In this document: positions 24,484-36,829 of the stretch, piece after piece | How positions within the stretch are numbered: the stretch's first letter is position 1 | Layout: every line of letters begins with the position of its first letter | Source of the DNA: Actinomortierella ambigua | Lineage: Eukaryota > Mortierellomycota > Mortierellomycetes > Mortierellales > Mortierellaceae | Direction: 5' to 3' | Assembly: GCA_016098155.1 (NCBI GenBank) | Contig: JAAAJB010000001.1 | Location: 62,001 to 126,000, forward strand | DNA: 64,000 nt | Translations under genes and position numbers: made by a program | Notes under the pieces: model-generated | Database searches by the model: none | The model's input: only the letters and a program-made list of their open reading frames with translations | Told to the model about the DNA's origin: nothing

Positions 24484-26998
24484 TTATCTCTGAAGGAACT
24501 CCATCCTTGCCTGTGAACCATCGTGACCTTGTGCTGCGGCCTTCCTATACCACGCAAGCGCTTGGTTTTTATCCATGCGAACGCCTCGGCCCCGCTCATA
24601 GAGCCGCCCGAGATTGTGCTGGGCTGCTACATATCCTTTCTCGGCTCCGATGCGATTCACCTCCACAGCATCAGAATCACTACATGGTGTCCGTCGATCT
24701 GGGGACGTGAGCCACTTGACATGAAAGTGTGCACTTGGACATCCATTGTCGTTGGCCCTGGTAAACAAATCGAGTGCGTGATCGTCACGTTTCTCAACAC
24801 CGAAGCCAAGTTCATACATCGACGCAAGATTTCCGTGGCCATATGCACTACCCTGGGCCGAGCTCTTTTTGTACCAATCCACAGCTGTCGTATCGTCTTG
24901 CTTGACGCCTTGGCCCAAATCATACATCCATCCAAGGCTGTTCTGTCCACCTGGATTCCCTTGGCTGGCCGCGTTGGTGACCCACTTGATCGCCTCGACA
25001 TCGCTCTGTTCGACTCCTCGACTCTTCAAGTACATCCCTCCAAGATTGTTCTGTGCATCCGGATTCCCTTGGCTGGCTGCCATGGTAAACCACTTGACTG
25101 CCTCGACATCGCTCTGTTCGACCCTTCACCATTCACGCACATCACTCCAAGAATGCTTTATGCATTTGGATTCCCTTGGCAGGCCGCCTTGGTGTACCAC
25201 TTGGCCGCCTCGACATCGCTCAGTACGACTCCTCGACCAGTCGAGTACATCCCCCCAAGATTGTACTGTGCTTTTGAATCCCCTTGGTTGGCTGCCATGG
25301 TGAACCACTTGAATGCCTCGACATCGCTCTGTTCGATCCCTTGACCATTCACGTACATCACTCCAAGACTGTTCTGTGCATTTGGATTCCCTTGGATGGC
25401 CGCCTTGGTGTGCCACTTGACCGCCTCGACATCGCTCTGTTCGACGCCTCGACCATTCATGTACATCAGTCCAACGTTGAACTGTGCTGTTGAGTCCCCT
25501 CTTTCTGCTGCCAGAATTTCTGTTCTTGCTTTGACCCTGTCCTGGTTCGTATCCAGCATATTCCTCACGAATACGAGATTAGACCTCAAGGCTTCCTGTC
25601 GTTTAAGTGCCATCGTATGAAACCAACTCTTGTCACCTGGATCGTGCTCTACCGATTGCGAACCGCCAGGAGAAACAACGTCAACACCACTATGCACATT
25701 CGATCCTCTTGTTTCGTAGCTTGTTTGTGCCACCTAGCTGCTTCATCGTCGCTCTGCCCTGTGCCTCGACCTTCGGCATACATGTCTCCAACACGATCCA
25801 TGGCGTCGAGATGACCTTGCTGTGCTGCTCGAAGGTACCAAACGAACGCTATTTCGTTGTCCTTTGGGACACCATCACCACCAGTCTCATACATCTCGGC
25901 AAGGGACACTTGTGCATCGACATCATTGAGCGCCGCCTTGCGGCTCAGACTGAAGAACTCCATGAGTGGCTGGATGGTCCTAGGTTCTTCAGGTATCGAT
26001 GACAACGAGAACGCGGCCTCAGAGACCATGTCTTGGTCCTGTGAGTTGTCTGCCGACGTACGCAATGAGCTGCCGAGGGTAGTAGTATCCCGACGCCCCG
26101 ATGAGCTATCGTCTACAATCATCACCTCGTGAGCAGCTGGTCGGTCGGATGGGTCTTGCTTCCAACACAGGTCGACCCAATGCTGGTAGAAGGCTGGAGT
26201 CTCATCTGGTAGCTGCTCACGTCGCCCGCCATGAACAGCCTGCGCCACAGCATAGTTGTTGTTCATGGTCCTGAAGGGGAGAGTGCTCATGGCTGCCATC
26301 TCCCACATCACCATCCCCAACGCGTACATGTCCGACTTGATGGTGTATCGAGGTCGCTCTGAGAGAACCAACTCAGGCGCCAGCCATCGGACCGTACCCC
26401 GCATGAATTCGGTCGAATGACCACCACTGGATGTCTTGACCACTGCAAGTCCAAAGTCACAGAGCTTGACTTCCATGAGCCCTGTGAGGAGCACATTGTC
26501 GCTCTTGAGATCTCGATGGAGGATGCCTTCGTGATGGATGTAGGCTAGACCATAGGCGATCTCCTGTGCAATCCGACTCTTGACATGCCAGTCGGCCACG
26601 CGCGACTCCTCGATGGCTTGCTTGAGACTGCCACCTTCGGCAAAGTCCGTAACAAGAGAGATCTCTTTGCCTTGACGATGCACGCCATAGAACTGGATGA
26701 TATAGCGGCACCTTAGGCGCTTGAGCAAGCCAATCTCCCGTTCGATGGTCTCGACTTGGTCTGTAGTGTGTTGATGGAGCCGAAACTTCTTGATGGCGGC
26801 CTTGCAGGTGTTGTAGCGGCCCTGGAAGACCACACCGAACGTACCAGCACCGATGAACTCTCCTATCTCTATCACAGCCTTAGCGAAGAGAGATGTGTTA
26901 GTACGCGTGGCGAGATGGAGGGGGCGGGGCGTTAGTTGCAGTCGGTCGGGCAGTTCCGGCCGGTATTTGCTTACTTGCGTTGCATTTTCAGAGTCCAT
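24484..26998 (-). pseudogene. Kinase-Sel1 copy B: intact kinase, disrupted Sel1 region
   Basis: Same layout as copy A: exon 1 at 26998-26975 (MDSENATQ) and a long second exon from 26878. The kinase is complete (GAGTFGVVFQG, AAIKKF, HRDLKSDN, CDFGLAVV, WLAPEL), followed by two Sel1 units. Near 25,710 one base is missing from a short A run relative to copy A, and the shifted frame stops at 25,649. In the original frame Sel1 units continue to a TAA at 25,158-25,160. A second one-base loss near 25,128 shifts the frame again, after which Sel1 units run to 24,484. The gene as it stands encodes a kinase with two Sel1 units (about 410 residues from the exon-1 start). Whether that short product is used or the locus is simply dying cannot be told from sequence. 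Assembly error is possible but would have to hit three places. Confidence 0.75.
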
Positions 26999-27113
26999 TC
27001 TGCAGAGAGAGGCGGGCCAAGTGTCCAGATGACGGTGTGCGGATGAATGAGATGGCAATGCGAAATGGGCGAACTGTAAATGTACGATTCCTCGTTGTTT
27101 CTCACCCCTCCGT

Positions 27114-27141
27114 GAGGTCACCTCTTTTTTTGTGTTCACAA
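27114..27141 (-). promoter_or_regulatory. Paired inverted-repeat motifs upstream of kinase copy B
   Basis: GAGGTCACCTC at 27114-27124 and TTGTGTTCACAA at 27130-27141, 116 bases upstream of the copy B start. Identical in sequence to the copy A pair, although surrounding bases have drifted. Confidence 0.5.
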
Positions 27142-27715
27142 ACAAATGCATGGACCTCTGTCTTGTGTGTCGTGCCTGATGCTTGTCACACAGCAATGCG
27201 GTCGGTGTCTATGCATCCGTCGAGGCCGAATACCTCGATAGTGGAATGAAGAGCGCCAACGAGGTGCTCTGGATCTGTAGAGGCGTGACGCTCACGGATC
27301 ATATACTCACTCGGGATTGGCTGTGTGATGAAGACAGGTATGGCGAGGGCTTTGAAAGGCACGATTAACATTGGCTACTGGTCTGGTGGCGACGTCGGCA
27401 TCACCATAGGTAGCTTAAGGTCCACACTCGTGGCAGGTGGCAGCCTGCAGGTCGGGCCATCTTCAGCACCCGGCACACGTCGCCTACCCAATTGAGGGCC
27501 AACGTGACGTGTTCAAGTCAGAAAGCTGCTTGTCAGCGACAGCGCTGATGTTCACTCCATGCAGGTGCTGTGGCGGTTTAAATTGCAAGAGAGGGAGGTT
27601 TAAGTTGTAAGCCGAACGACTCGACTCCCTCCTTCCTTCCACAGAGGGGGAGAAAGGTGCACCTGAATGAGGGTCGTGACACTATGCTCACCTTGAGGAG
27701 AAGGCCGTGCATTGT

Positions 27716-27719
<4 letters not shown>

Positions 27720-27751
<32 letters not shown>
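27720..27751. repeat. (GA)16 microsatellite
   Basis: Uninterrupted GA dinucleotides, followed by a short TA run. It lies between the copy B 5' flank and the 3' end of the small secreted-protein gene. Confidence 0.95.
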
Positions 27752-27753
<2 letters not shown>

Positions 27754-27830
27754 CTATATATATTTGAAGGGCAAAGAGACAAGAATGGAGTGATGAACAC
27801 GGATAAAAAAAGGGTAGCACTTCAACAAGA

Positions 27831-27836
27831 GTTTAT
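27831..27836 (-). terminator. Likely polyadenylation signal (AATAAA) of the small secreted protein gene
   Basis: AATAAA on the minus strand, about 105 bases beyond the stop codon of the Cys-rich protein gene. Position fits a fungal 3' UTR; unproven. Confidence 0.4.
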
Positions 27837-27939
27837 TGTTTGAAGCTGGAGCCTGGGAAAGAAACAGAGAAAGAGAGCAATGAAGGCGAAGGGACTGCAA
27901 TGGAGTGATGAACACGAGTAAAGGGTGGACTCGGTGGTT

Positions 27940-28257
27940 TCAATGGGGACAAAGTCGAGTTAATTCGGTTCCGTTCGGGTATTCACATTTGACCGTAAAA
28001 CATATGGTTCCGTTTGGGCAATTTAAATTATACCATGGATTACAAGACTGTACTTCAGGTAGTTCACAACGGCGTGGGAAAAGAAGGGTCCGATAACAGC
28101 AGAGTCCTTCCTGGCATTGAGCGGTTGAGTTGCATTTTTCACCCAATCCGACTTGACTCTTATCCAAACTGACGGAGACTGCATCCGAGACGGTGATGAT
28201 AATGCCAGCATAGATGACTAGCAGAGACACGATCGACTTGTTGCTAAGGAGCTTCAT
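27940..28257 (-). CDS. Small cysteine-rich secreted protein (effector-like)
   Basis: 105 residues, single exon. The start at 28257 gives MKLLSNKSIV followed by a hydrophobic core (SLLVIYAGIIITV) and a plausible signal-peptidase site near VSDAVS. The mature part of about 77 residues has ten Cys (around residues 42, 48, 53, 54, 64, 72, 80, 86, 91 and 103), including a CC pair, so up to five disulfides. It has three N-glycosylation sequons (NST and two NGT). There is no transmembrane helix after the signal and no recognised domain. This is the profile of secreted fungal small Cys-rich proteins, which include effectors and antimicrobial peptides; no function can be assigned. An upstream in-frame extension exists, but it lacks an ATG that would keep the signal peptide at the N-terminus. 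Confidence 0.75.
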   Translation of the reverse strand: MKLLSNKSIVSLLVIYAGIIITVSDAVSVSLDKSQVGLGEKCNSTAQCQEGLCCYRTLLFPRRCELPEVQSCNPWYNLNCPNGTICFTVKCEYPNGTELTRLCPH

Positions 28258-30858
28258 GGTGAGGCGACAGAGACTCGAGGCTGAGGCTTTGGTAGATGGA
28301 TCTTGCTCGAGTGGAGTCGAGCGTATCTGGATGTTGGATGGGAGGAGAGATGAGGGGAAGCGAGAACGAAAAGAGAAGGATGGGTTCTTATACAAACAGA
28401 TTTGTACCAAAACCCGAGTTTTATCGTCTTGTGGCGGCAGGGTTGCTCGTACAGTTGCAATCATGCATTTCTGAAAAGACCGCTACCGATAATATTCTTC
28501 TGGTGTCGTTCACTTGATGTTGTGACATGCTGAAAACAGTGAGAAAAAAAGACAATGGGAGGGAGCCCCTGACTTTCTTACCATCGTACGACCATTATTT
28601 CTAACAATACGACAAACAAATAAAATTATGTATGTCTCCGCTGTGACCCTATCTTTGTCTCTCCAGGTCCTCGATACCATCAATGTCAATCCCCTTGCAT
28701 CCGACTCACTATTATGCTTATGATCTTCCTACATCTACAGTGTTTTCAACTATCCTTCAGACCCATCATGCCTCGGTGATTTGACACTCGCCCATGATAT
28801 GTTCGGTCTCTCCCCCTATAGAGTATCACAAAGACGACACTATGCATTCTATATTTTCGTGGACCACAGTTGAGTACCTCTGGTTAGGAGAGTGACAACA
28901 AAGACGACCGACAACGAAGGTGATGCAACGACAAGAACGTGACGAAATCAAGAAGGATTAAGCACCGTGACAGCTAACTCCTATCCTTCTTAGGGCAGCT
29001 CGCCTAAAGTACATTAGGGTAGATTCGCGTTGCTCATCCTCAGAAAAGGGAGCCTACGCCAAGAAGTCAGGATCTTGCTTGAGGTGCTTGAAAAGATGAA
29101 GTGTGTGCCTGTATGGTTTAATGATTACTCCAGGTATGTTTTAATAGCTGCGGATCTAGTCTTGTCCGATTCAAGACGAAAACGCTGGTACATTACGATG
29201 ACATGACTCCCTTGGAGCCTTTTTTTTCCTTGACAGTAGTCCCACGGGGCGTGTGAGAATATGTATGACGACGGCCATATATGTATCATGTCACGCGTAC
29301 AGTCCAGATGGCCTGTACGAATAAAGCTCCTCCGCAGCACAGCACCCGCACAGTTTGGCGCTTCTACCGGCAGCCTCCTGAGAGACCCCGGCCTACCCCT
29401 TCCAGTGACCTGTCCCGCCTCTAGAGCGGCGATTGATCAGAACTGCTAATCATCGTTTACAATAGAAAGAGAAGGTACTCGGCCGCGAGGCTCCATAATA
29501 TATAGCCTTCGTCTGTCCTGCAAAAAGGCAAGCAATCGCTCACCGGTTTCAGAGGCTCCTATAGAAACATCGTCCCAACGTTCTGCGTCCAGGCCGAGAT
29601 GACGGGATCACTGCGGCTCCCTGGGTGGCTCGGATCACCAGCGTTTGCGCCAAAACGCTTTTTCCTTGCTCGCAGCAGTGATACCCATCGCCTTTTCCCA
29701 TTCAACGGGTTCGTTTGCAACGAGCATTCGGCAAGATGGCACGTCCACCATCCTCGATTGAGCCTAGTGACAATGCAAAGAAGAATGTGGATAGGAGAAG
29801 TAGCTTTTAGATTGTTAACCTGACGACTTGACTCCCCTTCCTACAGAGGAGAAAGGTGCACTTGAGTGCAGGAGCAGGATTCAGGTCTCTCCTTCTTCCC
29901 CCCCCCCCTTTTTTTTTAACATCTTAATCATCGAATGGAGGTGTGAGTGGAGGGGAGGGGGGGCACATCAGGAACGAACATTTTCATTTTGATTCCAACA
30001 AGCTTTCCAGTTTCAAGGTTCCTCCATTGGCCACATTGAGGAGGAAAAAGAGGAGAGGAGGTACCAGGCAAGGTGAGGGGGTCATTGTCGGGTGTTGGCA
30101 TGCCTCTTCTCCCCTCCTTTGACATGATTGCTGGCAGAGTTCTTAGGAGACTTTGACATTATTTTAGTTTGGTGTCATTCGCGCATCAAGTGTTCTGGGC
30201 AACGGGACCTTGGAACTACGATGATGAAATGAAGAGGCGTATGGGGGGGGGGGCGGTATTTGCATTGCACGGTAAATGCTGCTCTGTTGCGGTGACCTGG
30301 TAGCGTTTGGGTGAGGAGGCAGGTCAGCATGTATATCCAGAGATGAGAGGGGTGCACCCTTCCTCGGGTAGTACTGAAAATCCAGGAGAAAGGAATAGAA
30401 AAAAAAAACAGGTGAGTGGGGTGGGGAGGCTACGCTGTATTCTGTTCCGTTCTCGATGGGTTTGCTGTTGTTGCCGCTACCACTGCTGTTGCTGTTGAGG
30501 AGGAAGAAAAAACACTAAGGTGGGAATGGTGAAAAATGTATGGTGAATCTTGTAGGGCAAAGTAAGGGTCCAAAGAGGCACTGAAGATAGGGCTCTATTA
30601 TTGTGCTACACTCATGCGAACACACTATGGCTGACATGGATATACTTCGTGTGCAGTCTGCATATAGAGCTGGGATTGCCGTTTGCCTTGTGATCCTTGG
30701 CAAGTAAAATAAAACAAAATCTGAAAGCGACAATACATGAGTGGTTACACGTACAACTGAAAAAAAAAGTATGATAGTTGAAAGAAAAAAAAACTTTTGA
30801 TTATTATGAATGAGAATGAGGACAGGGCGGGGGGAGGGTGGAGGTAAAATGTGTCGAT
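28258..30858. other. Gene-poor spacer
   Basis: No ORF here shows family features or convincing splice structure. A stretch near 29,815-29,870 repeats sequence found at 27,611-27,670 next to the secreted-protein gene. Poly-C/poly-T (about 29,898-29,918) and poly-G (about 30,244-30,253) runs are present. I see no tRNA-like B box. Confidence 0.6.
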
Positions 30859-33800
30859 CTATGAAGATGTTTGGATGTTCTCCTCAAAGGGTGGTGTAGC
30901 TGAACTAGGATTTTGCTCCGCGCCGGCAGCATTATCTGTTGCTGCTGCTGCTGTCGCCGCCGCAGCTGCCATGTACTCTGCTTGAGCAGCATGCAATCGG
31001 TGCGTCTCGATGATCTGTTGCTCCAAGGACCGCTCTAGGCACTCAATGTAAACCTGGTATTTGACCATTTCCTTGAGTAGATACCGAGACCGCTTCTCCC
31101 AGTTGTTGAACGCCTTTGTAAAGTTGTTGGACTTGGGATTGAACTATATTATGATCATCATATTGTCAAGGGGGAAAAAAAGAGGATTAAGGGGTTAGAG
31201 GTGTACAAGTACAAGAGAGCCTTCCCGAATAACGCGGAGAAGTGAAAAAAATAGCGACCAAACAATCAAAGAAACATACCAGGCGCATCATGGGTCCGCG
31301 GTGCTCTTGATGGACCTCCATCTCCGCCTCCAGGCTGGCCAGGTATCGTTTCAAGGCATCGAGTTGAGCCTCTTCATCCAGTTGGCTCATCGCCATGCTC
31401 GGTGTTGGAGCCGTCCAATCGAACAACGCCGCACGGTCTCCCATCATCGACAGCGACAAAGACGACGACGGTGCGCTCGTGCTATGGAAGCCCGCCGCCG
31501 ATCCCGAGTTGGGCGGCGAGATCGTGCCGGCCTCCTTGTGCAGACTCCGGCTGCTGCTACTGTTGGATGGCATGTTAGAGCCTGTTGCTGCAGTGTTGGT
31601 GGCGGAGGAGGAAATTCCAGCGCCACGTTTAAAGTATCCAGAAGTCGACGAATTGTTGTTGTTGTCGGGGACTGGGACCGGCGGTGGTACAGAGGACGAC
31701 AACGAGGAGATTCCTCCCCCAATGCCACTGCCGTGGATCGACCCGCTCAAGCTCTTCAAGCTCTTGTTGTCGTCGGCCGATCGATGGATCGAGCCATGCA
31801 AGCTTGCCGCATCGTCGTTCTGACCGACAGAGATGGACGACATGGTGGCCGGCGTGGCCGTCGCAGAAGACGAACCACCACCACTAAGCCCCAGGTGTGT
31901 ACTGCTCGTGTTAGCTGAGGCCATGCCACTATCCGTGCCCGTTGAAATTCCAGAGAGCTGCAACCCTTGGAAGCCAGGGCTGACGGGGCTGGTCACGGCT
32001 TCGGAAGCCAACATCATGTCCAGCGAGCGACCCCATCCATAGTCCATGTTGATCACGCCACCGGCCAGCGGCTCCTTGGATGTCTTGGCGGCCCAGTAAT
32101 TGCAGGTCTGGACCCAGTCCTCACACTCCTCGGCGCTTCCGACCTGGAAGAGGTAGACAGCGCCCGAGAAGAGTTGGATCGCAAAGACGTGACGTCTCGA
32201 GGCCGAATAACCAGGGGGCGGTAACATGTTGGTGATGGTATGCTGTAACCGGATCTCGTGGAAGAGTGCATCTTGTGCAGCTCCATAGTCCTCTATCAGG
32301 ACCGGGTAGCTGATCGGCGCATCTGCCCGGAACATTGATAGCCCACCATTGTCGAGGACGACCAAGAGTTTCTTCCAGGCCCGGTTCTGCGCCTTCTTGT
32401 CCGCTCGCTCCAACAGGTGCTTGCGGTACATGATCCCCTCCATACGGTACCCAGGCTCACGCTTGTTGGCAGATCGAGAGGAGGATGTCGGTGGTGGGAG
32501 CATATGGGCGTTTTGGCCCGTGGCTCCTGGTGTTGGGAGAGGCGTGGATCCGTCTTCGGCATACAGCTGGTAGCTGGCATCTAGCTGCAGTTTTGGGGTC
32601 GTGGCCGACATCCTCGAATATGCGCTGAGGGCGGGTGACTTTGGCGCGTGCGGTACTTGTTGGTGCTGCTGCTGCTGTTGTTGTTGTTGAGGCGTGGAAG
32701 TTGGTGTCAGCATTGACAGACGTTGGATGTTGGATCCTGGGCCGAGCCGGCGGTCCAGAATGGACGTATCACGAGACTCGCCGCTGCCTGATCCTGTTGC
32801 TGACTGTGCCGTCTTTCGAAGCTCCATGGTGCCGATGGTGGCCGCGACGAGGTTGGGATCGCTGAAGCCCAGAATACTTAACCGGGGCGAGGACGACAAA
32901 CCGACCGGATCCGGAAGGAGATGGTGCGGGATTTGAGGCGGTGGACCGGCGTTACCACTCGAGTGTTGGAGATTGGACTGGTCCGCAAGTCGCTGGAGGG
33001 CCTCCATACGTAGCTGCTGTTTTTGCTTTGACGCGACCGAGTTGCGTCGCCCTGGTCCCGAGGATCCACCACTGCCATAGTTGGGGTTGCCGATGCCCGC
33101 CGAGAGATCGATGCTGCCGTTTGATGTATTGTTGCTGTTATTGCTCGACTGAAGCAGGCGCGAGCGTGCGAGCAGGCCACCGATCGGGCTTCCCGAGATC
33201 TTTTGTCCCGGGGGTGTGTTTTGGTTGGAAAGGGTCGAGGAGGAGTGGATCGAAGTGGGGGTCGAGGGTGTGATTGGTAGCAAGATCTGGTTGTGTTTCA
33301 CGCTCGAGTAAATATCCTTGAGATAACTCTCCAGCTCATTCAGCCATTGCTTGCCATTGCCATGACCGCCGTTGGCCTTTGGGTCCGCACCTAACCGAGT
33401 CGTGCTCTGCTGCGAATGGCCACTCTTCCAGCTCTTGACACTCGGTGGACGCCTCTTCCCAGAGCTAGGCCCACCACTGCCGCTGCCGCTGATTGGTGGG
33501 TACACGCCCAAAGCTGAACCGTCGTCACGGCCCTCGCTCGATCTAGGGTCCATGTCTGATGCCCCATCGCTCTGTTGTTGGATCTGAGCCTGGACGACCT
33601 GCAGAGTGTTCTTCACAAAAGCTGAGCGTGACATTTTCGAAGACTGCTGGACAACATGCAGATCGGTGTTAAGGAGGAGAATCGAGTAGGTGATGGCGTG
33701 CACAATGTCCTTGCTGCCAAAAATGCTGCGTGGGTTGCAGGTGACATAACGCCGCGCAAATGCTTCCAGAATACGGTCTACTTCCTGTGTTTCTCCTCGG

Positions 33801-36800
33801 AGTACAAGCTTATTGCACAGGGTTCTAAAGATGGGAAAGAAGAGGAGGAATAAACAAAAAGAATAATCACAGTGAGCATTGGGTGCATACCAACGAGAGG
33901 AGGGGCGAGTAAGGGACATGACACCTATCTCATCCCCACATCCATGCCTCTTTACCTGAAGGCAGCGTCAAGGCGGAGGTTGCTAAAGTTGAAAAAGTCC
34001 ATATAGTAGACGAGAACGAGCTTGTTGAGCTGTTTGGCCGACCCGAGATATCCAGAGATCTCGTCTTTGTGCAAAAAGGTCTCGTCTTCCTCGTAGCATC
34101 GCTTCGAGTTGCGCTTAGCGAGATCGTGCATTGCCTCCCGCTGAGCCTCCGGTGAGAGCTCTGTTGGTTGTGCCGCCGCTGGTTGAGCACCGCTCCCTGG
34201 CTGCGGCCGAGCCGTTTCCACGCCGGTGGCCGCTGCTCCCGTAGAGTCGATGTAGATCGTCATGGGTCGGCCGCCATTCGATGGCCGCCAAGATAGATCA
34301 TGGCCAAGCATGGTGGTGTTACTTGGCGTCAGCAACTGGCTTCCTGATCCGCTTCGGCTTACAGCAGTAGCAGGAGCAGTACTAGTAGTGGCGGCGACCT
34401 CACCTCCTGGCCCTGTCCCTGCCGTCGTTTTTTCAGTTGCGTCTGCCTTGGATTGTTGTTGCTCATCGTCCGTCGTCGTTTGGGCCTTTTTGTCAGCTGC
34501 CACATTCACCTGCAAGATGTGGATCTCTTCGCTGTCGAGTTGTTCCTTTCCACTGCTGCCATTATTATTATTGGTATTGTGGACGACAGTACTGTCATCC
34601 TCATCGCCGTCGTCGGCAGAGAGCGCCGATGCCGTGGTTTGAGGGACAAACATGGAGATGGGTCGCCTTGGCAAAGGCTTCTCAAAAACGTCGAGGGTTG
34701 CACTGCTCGCACTAGCTGATGGCACGCCTCCTGATGCAGCGGACTCTCGGTTGGTCATGACGCTGTACTGAGAGTTCCGGTAAGAGTGAAATGTTGTATA
34801 AGAGGAGCGCCGGAGATCCAGCTCATCGGCGGCGGACATGTTGGACTGGACAGAATAGTAGAGCGAGGTTTGCGACTGGTTCAAGCGGAGCGAGCCACTC
34901 TCGTACAATTTGGAGAGGCGGTTAGCGCTGATCGATAGCGCGGCCAAGGGAATATCATCGTCAACGTCATCATCGTCATCACCGCCATCATCGTCATCCC
35001 CCTCGTCCTCTTCATCATCATCATCGCCGTTGGGATCCCGCTGGTGGTCCTTGTCCTCAGTGCCGTCGTCTGTGGTAGCGATAGAGTGTGCCAATGCATC
35101 TGCATCTGCTGCTGCTGCATCTGCATCGGACACGCAGACAAAGCTCTCAGGGTTCATTTTTCGAGGTGTTGTGGGTGTCTTTGGCTCAATTGGCTCGTCC
35201 AGCTCCTCCCCTTCGGCGAGCTCACTCGTGCTCCGGAGCCAATTTTCAACGTTGGCGACAGACGCGGAAAGCTCCCGATCGATGGTCGAAGGTGAAGGAG
35301 GCCCGCGGTCTGGATCTTGGCCGAGGCTGATGGGCTGAATAGTCAGTGGAGGTTTGCCTTCTGATGGTGACGATGGTGCGAGTGGTGTATCTGAAGTGGT
35401 AGTGGTGGTATTTTGCTGACTGTTGGATCCAATGCCGACGACCAGTGACCCGCCCTGCATGGTCATGGTCACTGTCCGTGCAGCTGGCGGAGGAGGAGTG
35501 ATAGTGGCAGCAGCATTGGTTGGGAGTGGCGGAACAACAGGCGTCGGTGGTGCGTCCTTGTCGTCAAAGGTCTATTTTGTAGATGTCGCGACCCATAGCA
35601 TAGCATGTCAATGGTCACTCATTCTTCACAGTTCTCCCTCTCTCTCTCTGTTTTTTATATACATATATCGACAATGTCGTTTTCTTTTTACCTTGGCCAA
35701 TTTCTTGAGAAAATTGCTGCTGCTCTTGCGGACCATTCGACCGAAGCTTCCAGCCGTGTTCTAGTAATGAAGAAGGAGGGGAAGAAGGAGAAAGAGGAGG
35801 GAAAAGGAAAGAAAAGGGAGAGAGAAAGAAAGAAAGAAAATAAGAGAGAATGAGAAGGATGGAGAAGAGAAAGTAGAAGAAAAGAGTGAAAAGAGTGAAC
35901 GAGGAGAGAGAGAGAAAAAGAAGGGGGGAAGGAGAGACCAAAAAAGGAGGCCCAGGGGGTCAGAATGAGTGAGTTGGTGCAATTCCCAAACGGCATAAAA
36001 AAAAGAAAGAAGAAAAAAAAGATATAAAAGCTGTGGGCGAGCACAATATCTGTGCTCTGACATCAGGTGGCATGCATTGCCAATGAGCTATGCACCATCT
36101 CTGTCTGTCTAGGTGTGGTGAAAGAGAAAAAAGAAGAGAGAAAGAAGAGAGACGGGAGGGGAGCCCGCATGCTCACTTCACGCTCTGTTCTGGGTCGAGG
36201 GCACGTTCTCACACACTCTCTTTTTTTTTTTTGCACTCTCTCTCTCTCTCTCTCTTTCATTACCTTAATATTGCCAATGCTCTCGCTTCGTTTTCTGCGT
36301 TGCTGGAACGAGCTCGCGTTGCTCACCGAGGATAGTGCACCAGAGATCCCCGTGGAGCCTCCATCTACTCCTTCTCCTCCTCCCGCGCTTAATCCAACTC
36401 CTACTCCTACTCCTCCTCGTACTCCTCCTGGCCCTCCACCATCGCCACCACCTCCTGGCCCTCCTCCTCCTCCTCCTGAATAAGACGTATGACCTCCGTG
36501 GACACTATTGCTGCTGCTGCCAATGTTGAGAGATGCATCGCTTGGACGAAGGGTGGACGACGACGAAGCGAGATTGGGTGTGCTTGCAGCCGCTTTTGAT
36601 CCGCCCCACATGCCAAACGAATGCCGGTGGTTGCTCTCGCCAGTGGTGGCTAGCGGTGGTTTCAGCGATGAGCCATACGATGCTGATGCTGCTGGTGGTG
36701 GGGGATTATGATGTGACGACGAAGATGGGCCAGATGTTGCTGTTGCTGTTGCTGCTGGTGGAGTCGAGCGCTCGATCAGATCAAAGGTCGCCGAGGGAAA

Positions 36801-36829
36801 GACGCCTGCAGACTGCCTCCGACGCGATT
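30859..36829 (-). CDS. Sec7-PH domain ARF guanine-nucleotide exchange factor (5' end not defined)
   Basis: Exons 36829-36264, 35760-35692, 35571-33956, 33824-31280 and 31143-30859 join in frame to about 1,690 residues. The Sec7 domain spans the intron at 33,955-33,825: HKDEISGYLGSAKQLNKLVL, then FSNLRLDAAFR, LRGETQEVDRILEAFARRY with the catalytic glutamate in RGETQ, and HAITYSILLLNTDLH. A PH domain follows (about 32,470-32,050; EGIMYRKHLLERADKKAQNR to VGSAEECEDWVQTCNYWAA). The C-terminal coiled coil (EEAQLDALKRYLASLEAEME, then WEKRSRYLLKEMVKYQVYIE) completes the Sec7-PH-coiled-coil order of EFA6/Syt1-type GEFs, which load GTP on ARF at plasma membrane or endosomes. The N-terminal half is low-complexity, with an acidic Asp run near 35,000 and a Gly-rich region near 36,400. 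The exon at 36829 opens in phase 1, so at least one upstream coding exon is missing. Confidence 0.85.
36236..36256. repeat. (CT)n microsatellite and adjacent T run in the ARF GEF intron
   Basis: CT dinucleotides next to a run of 12 T (36,221-36,232), inside the intron between the exons at 36,264 and 35,760, close to its 5' splice site. Confidence 0.8.
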
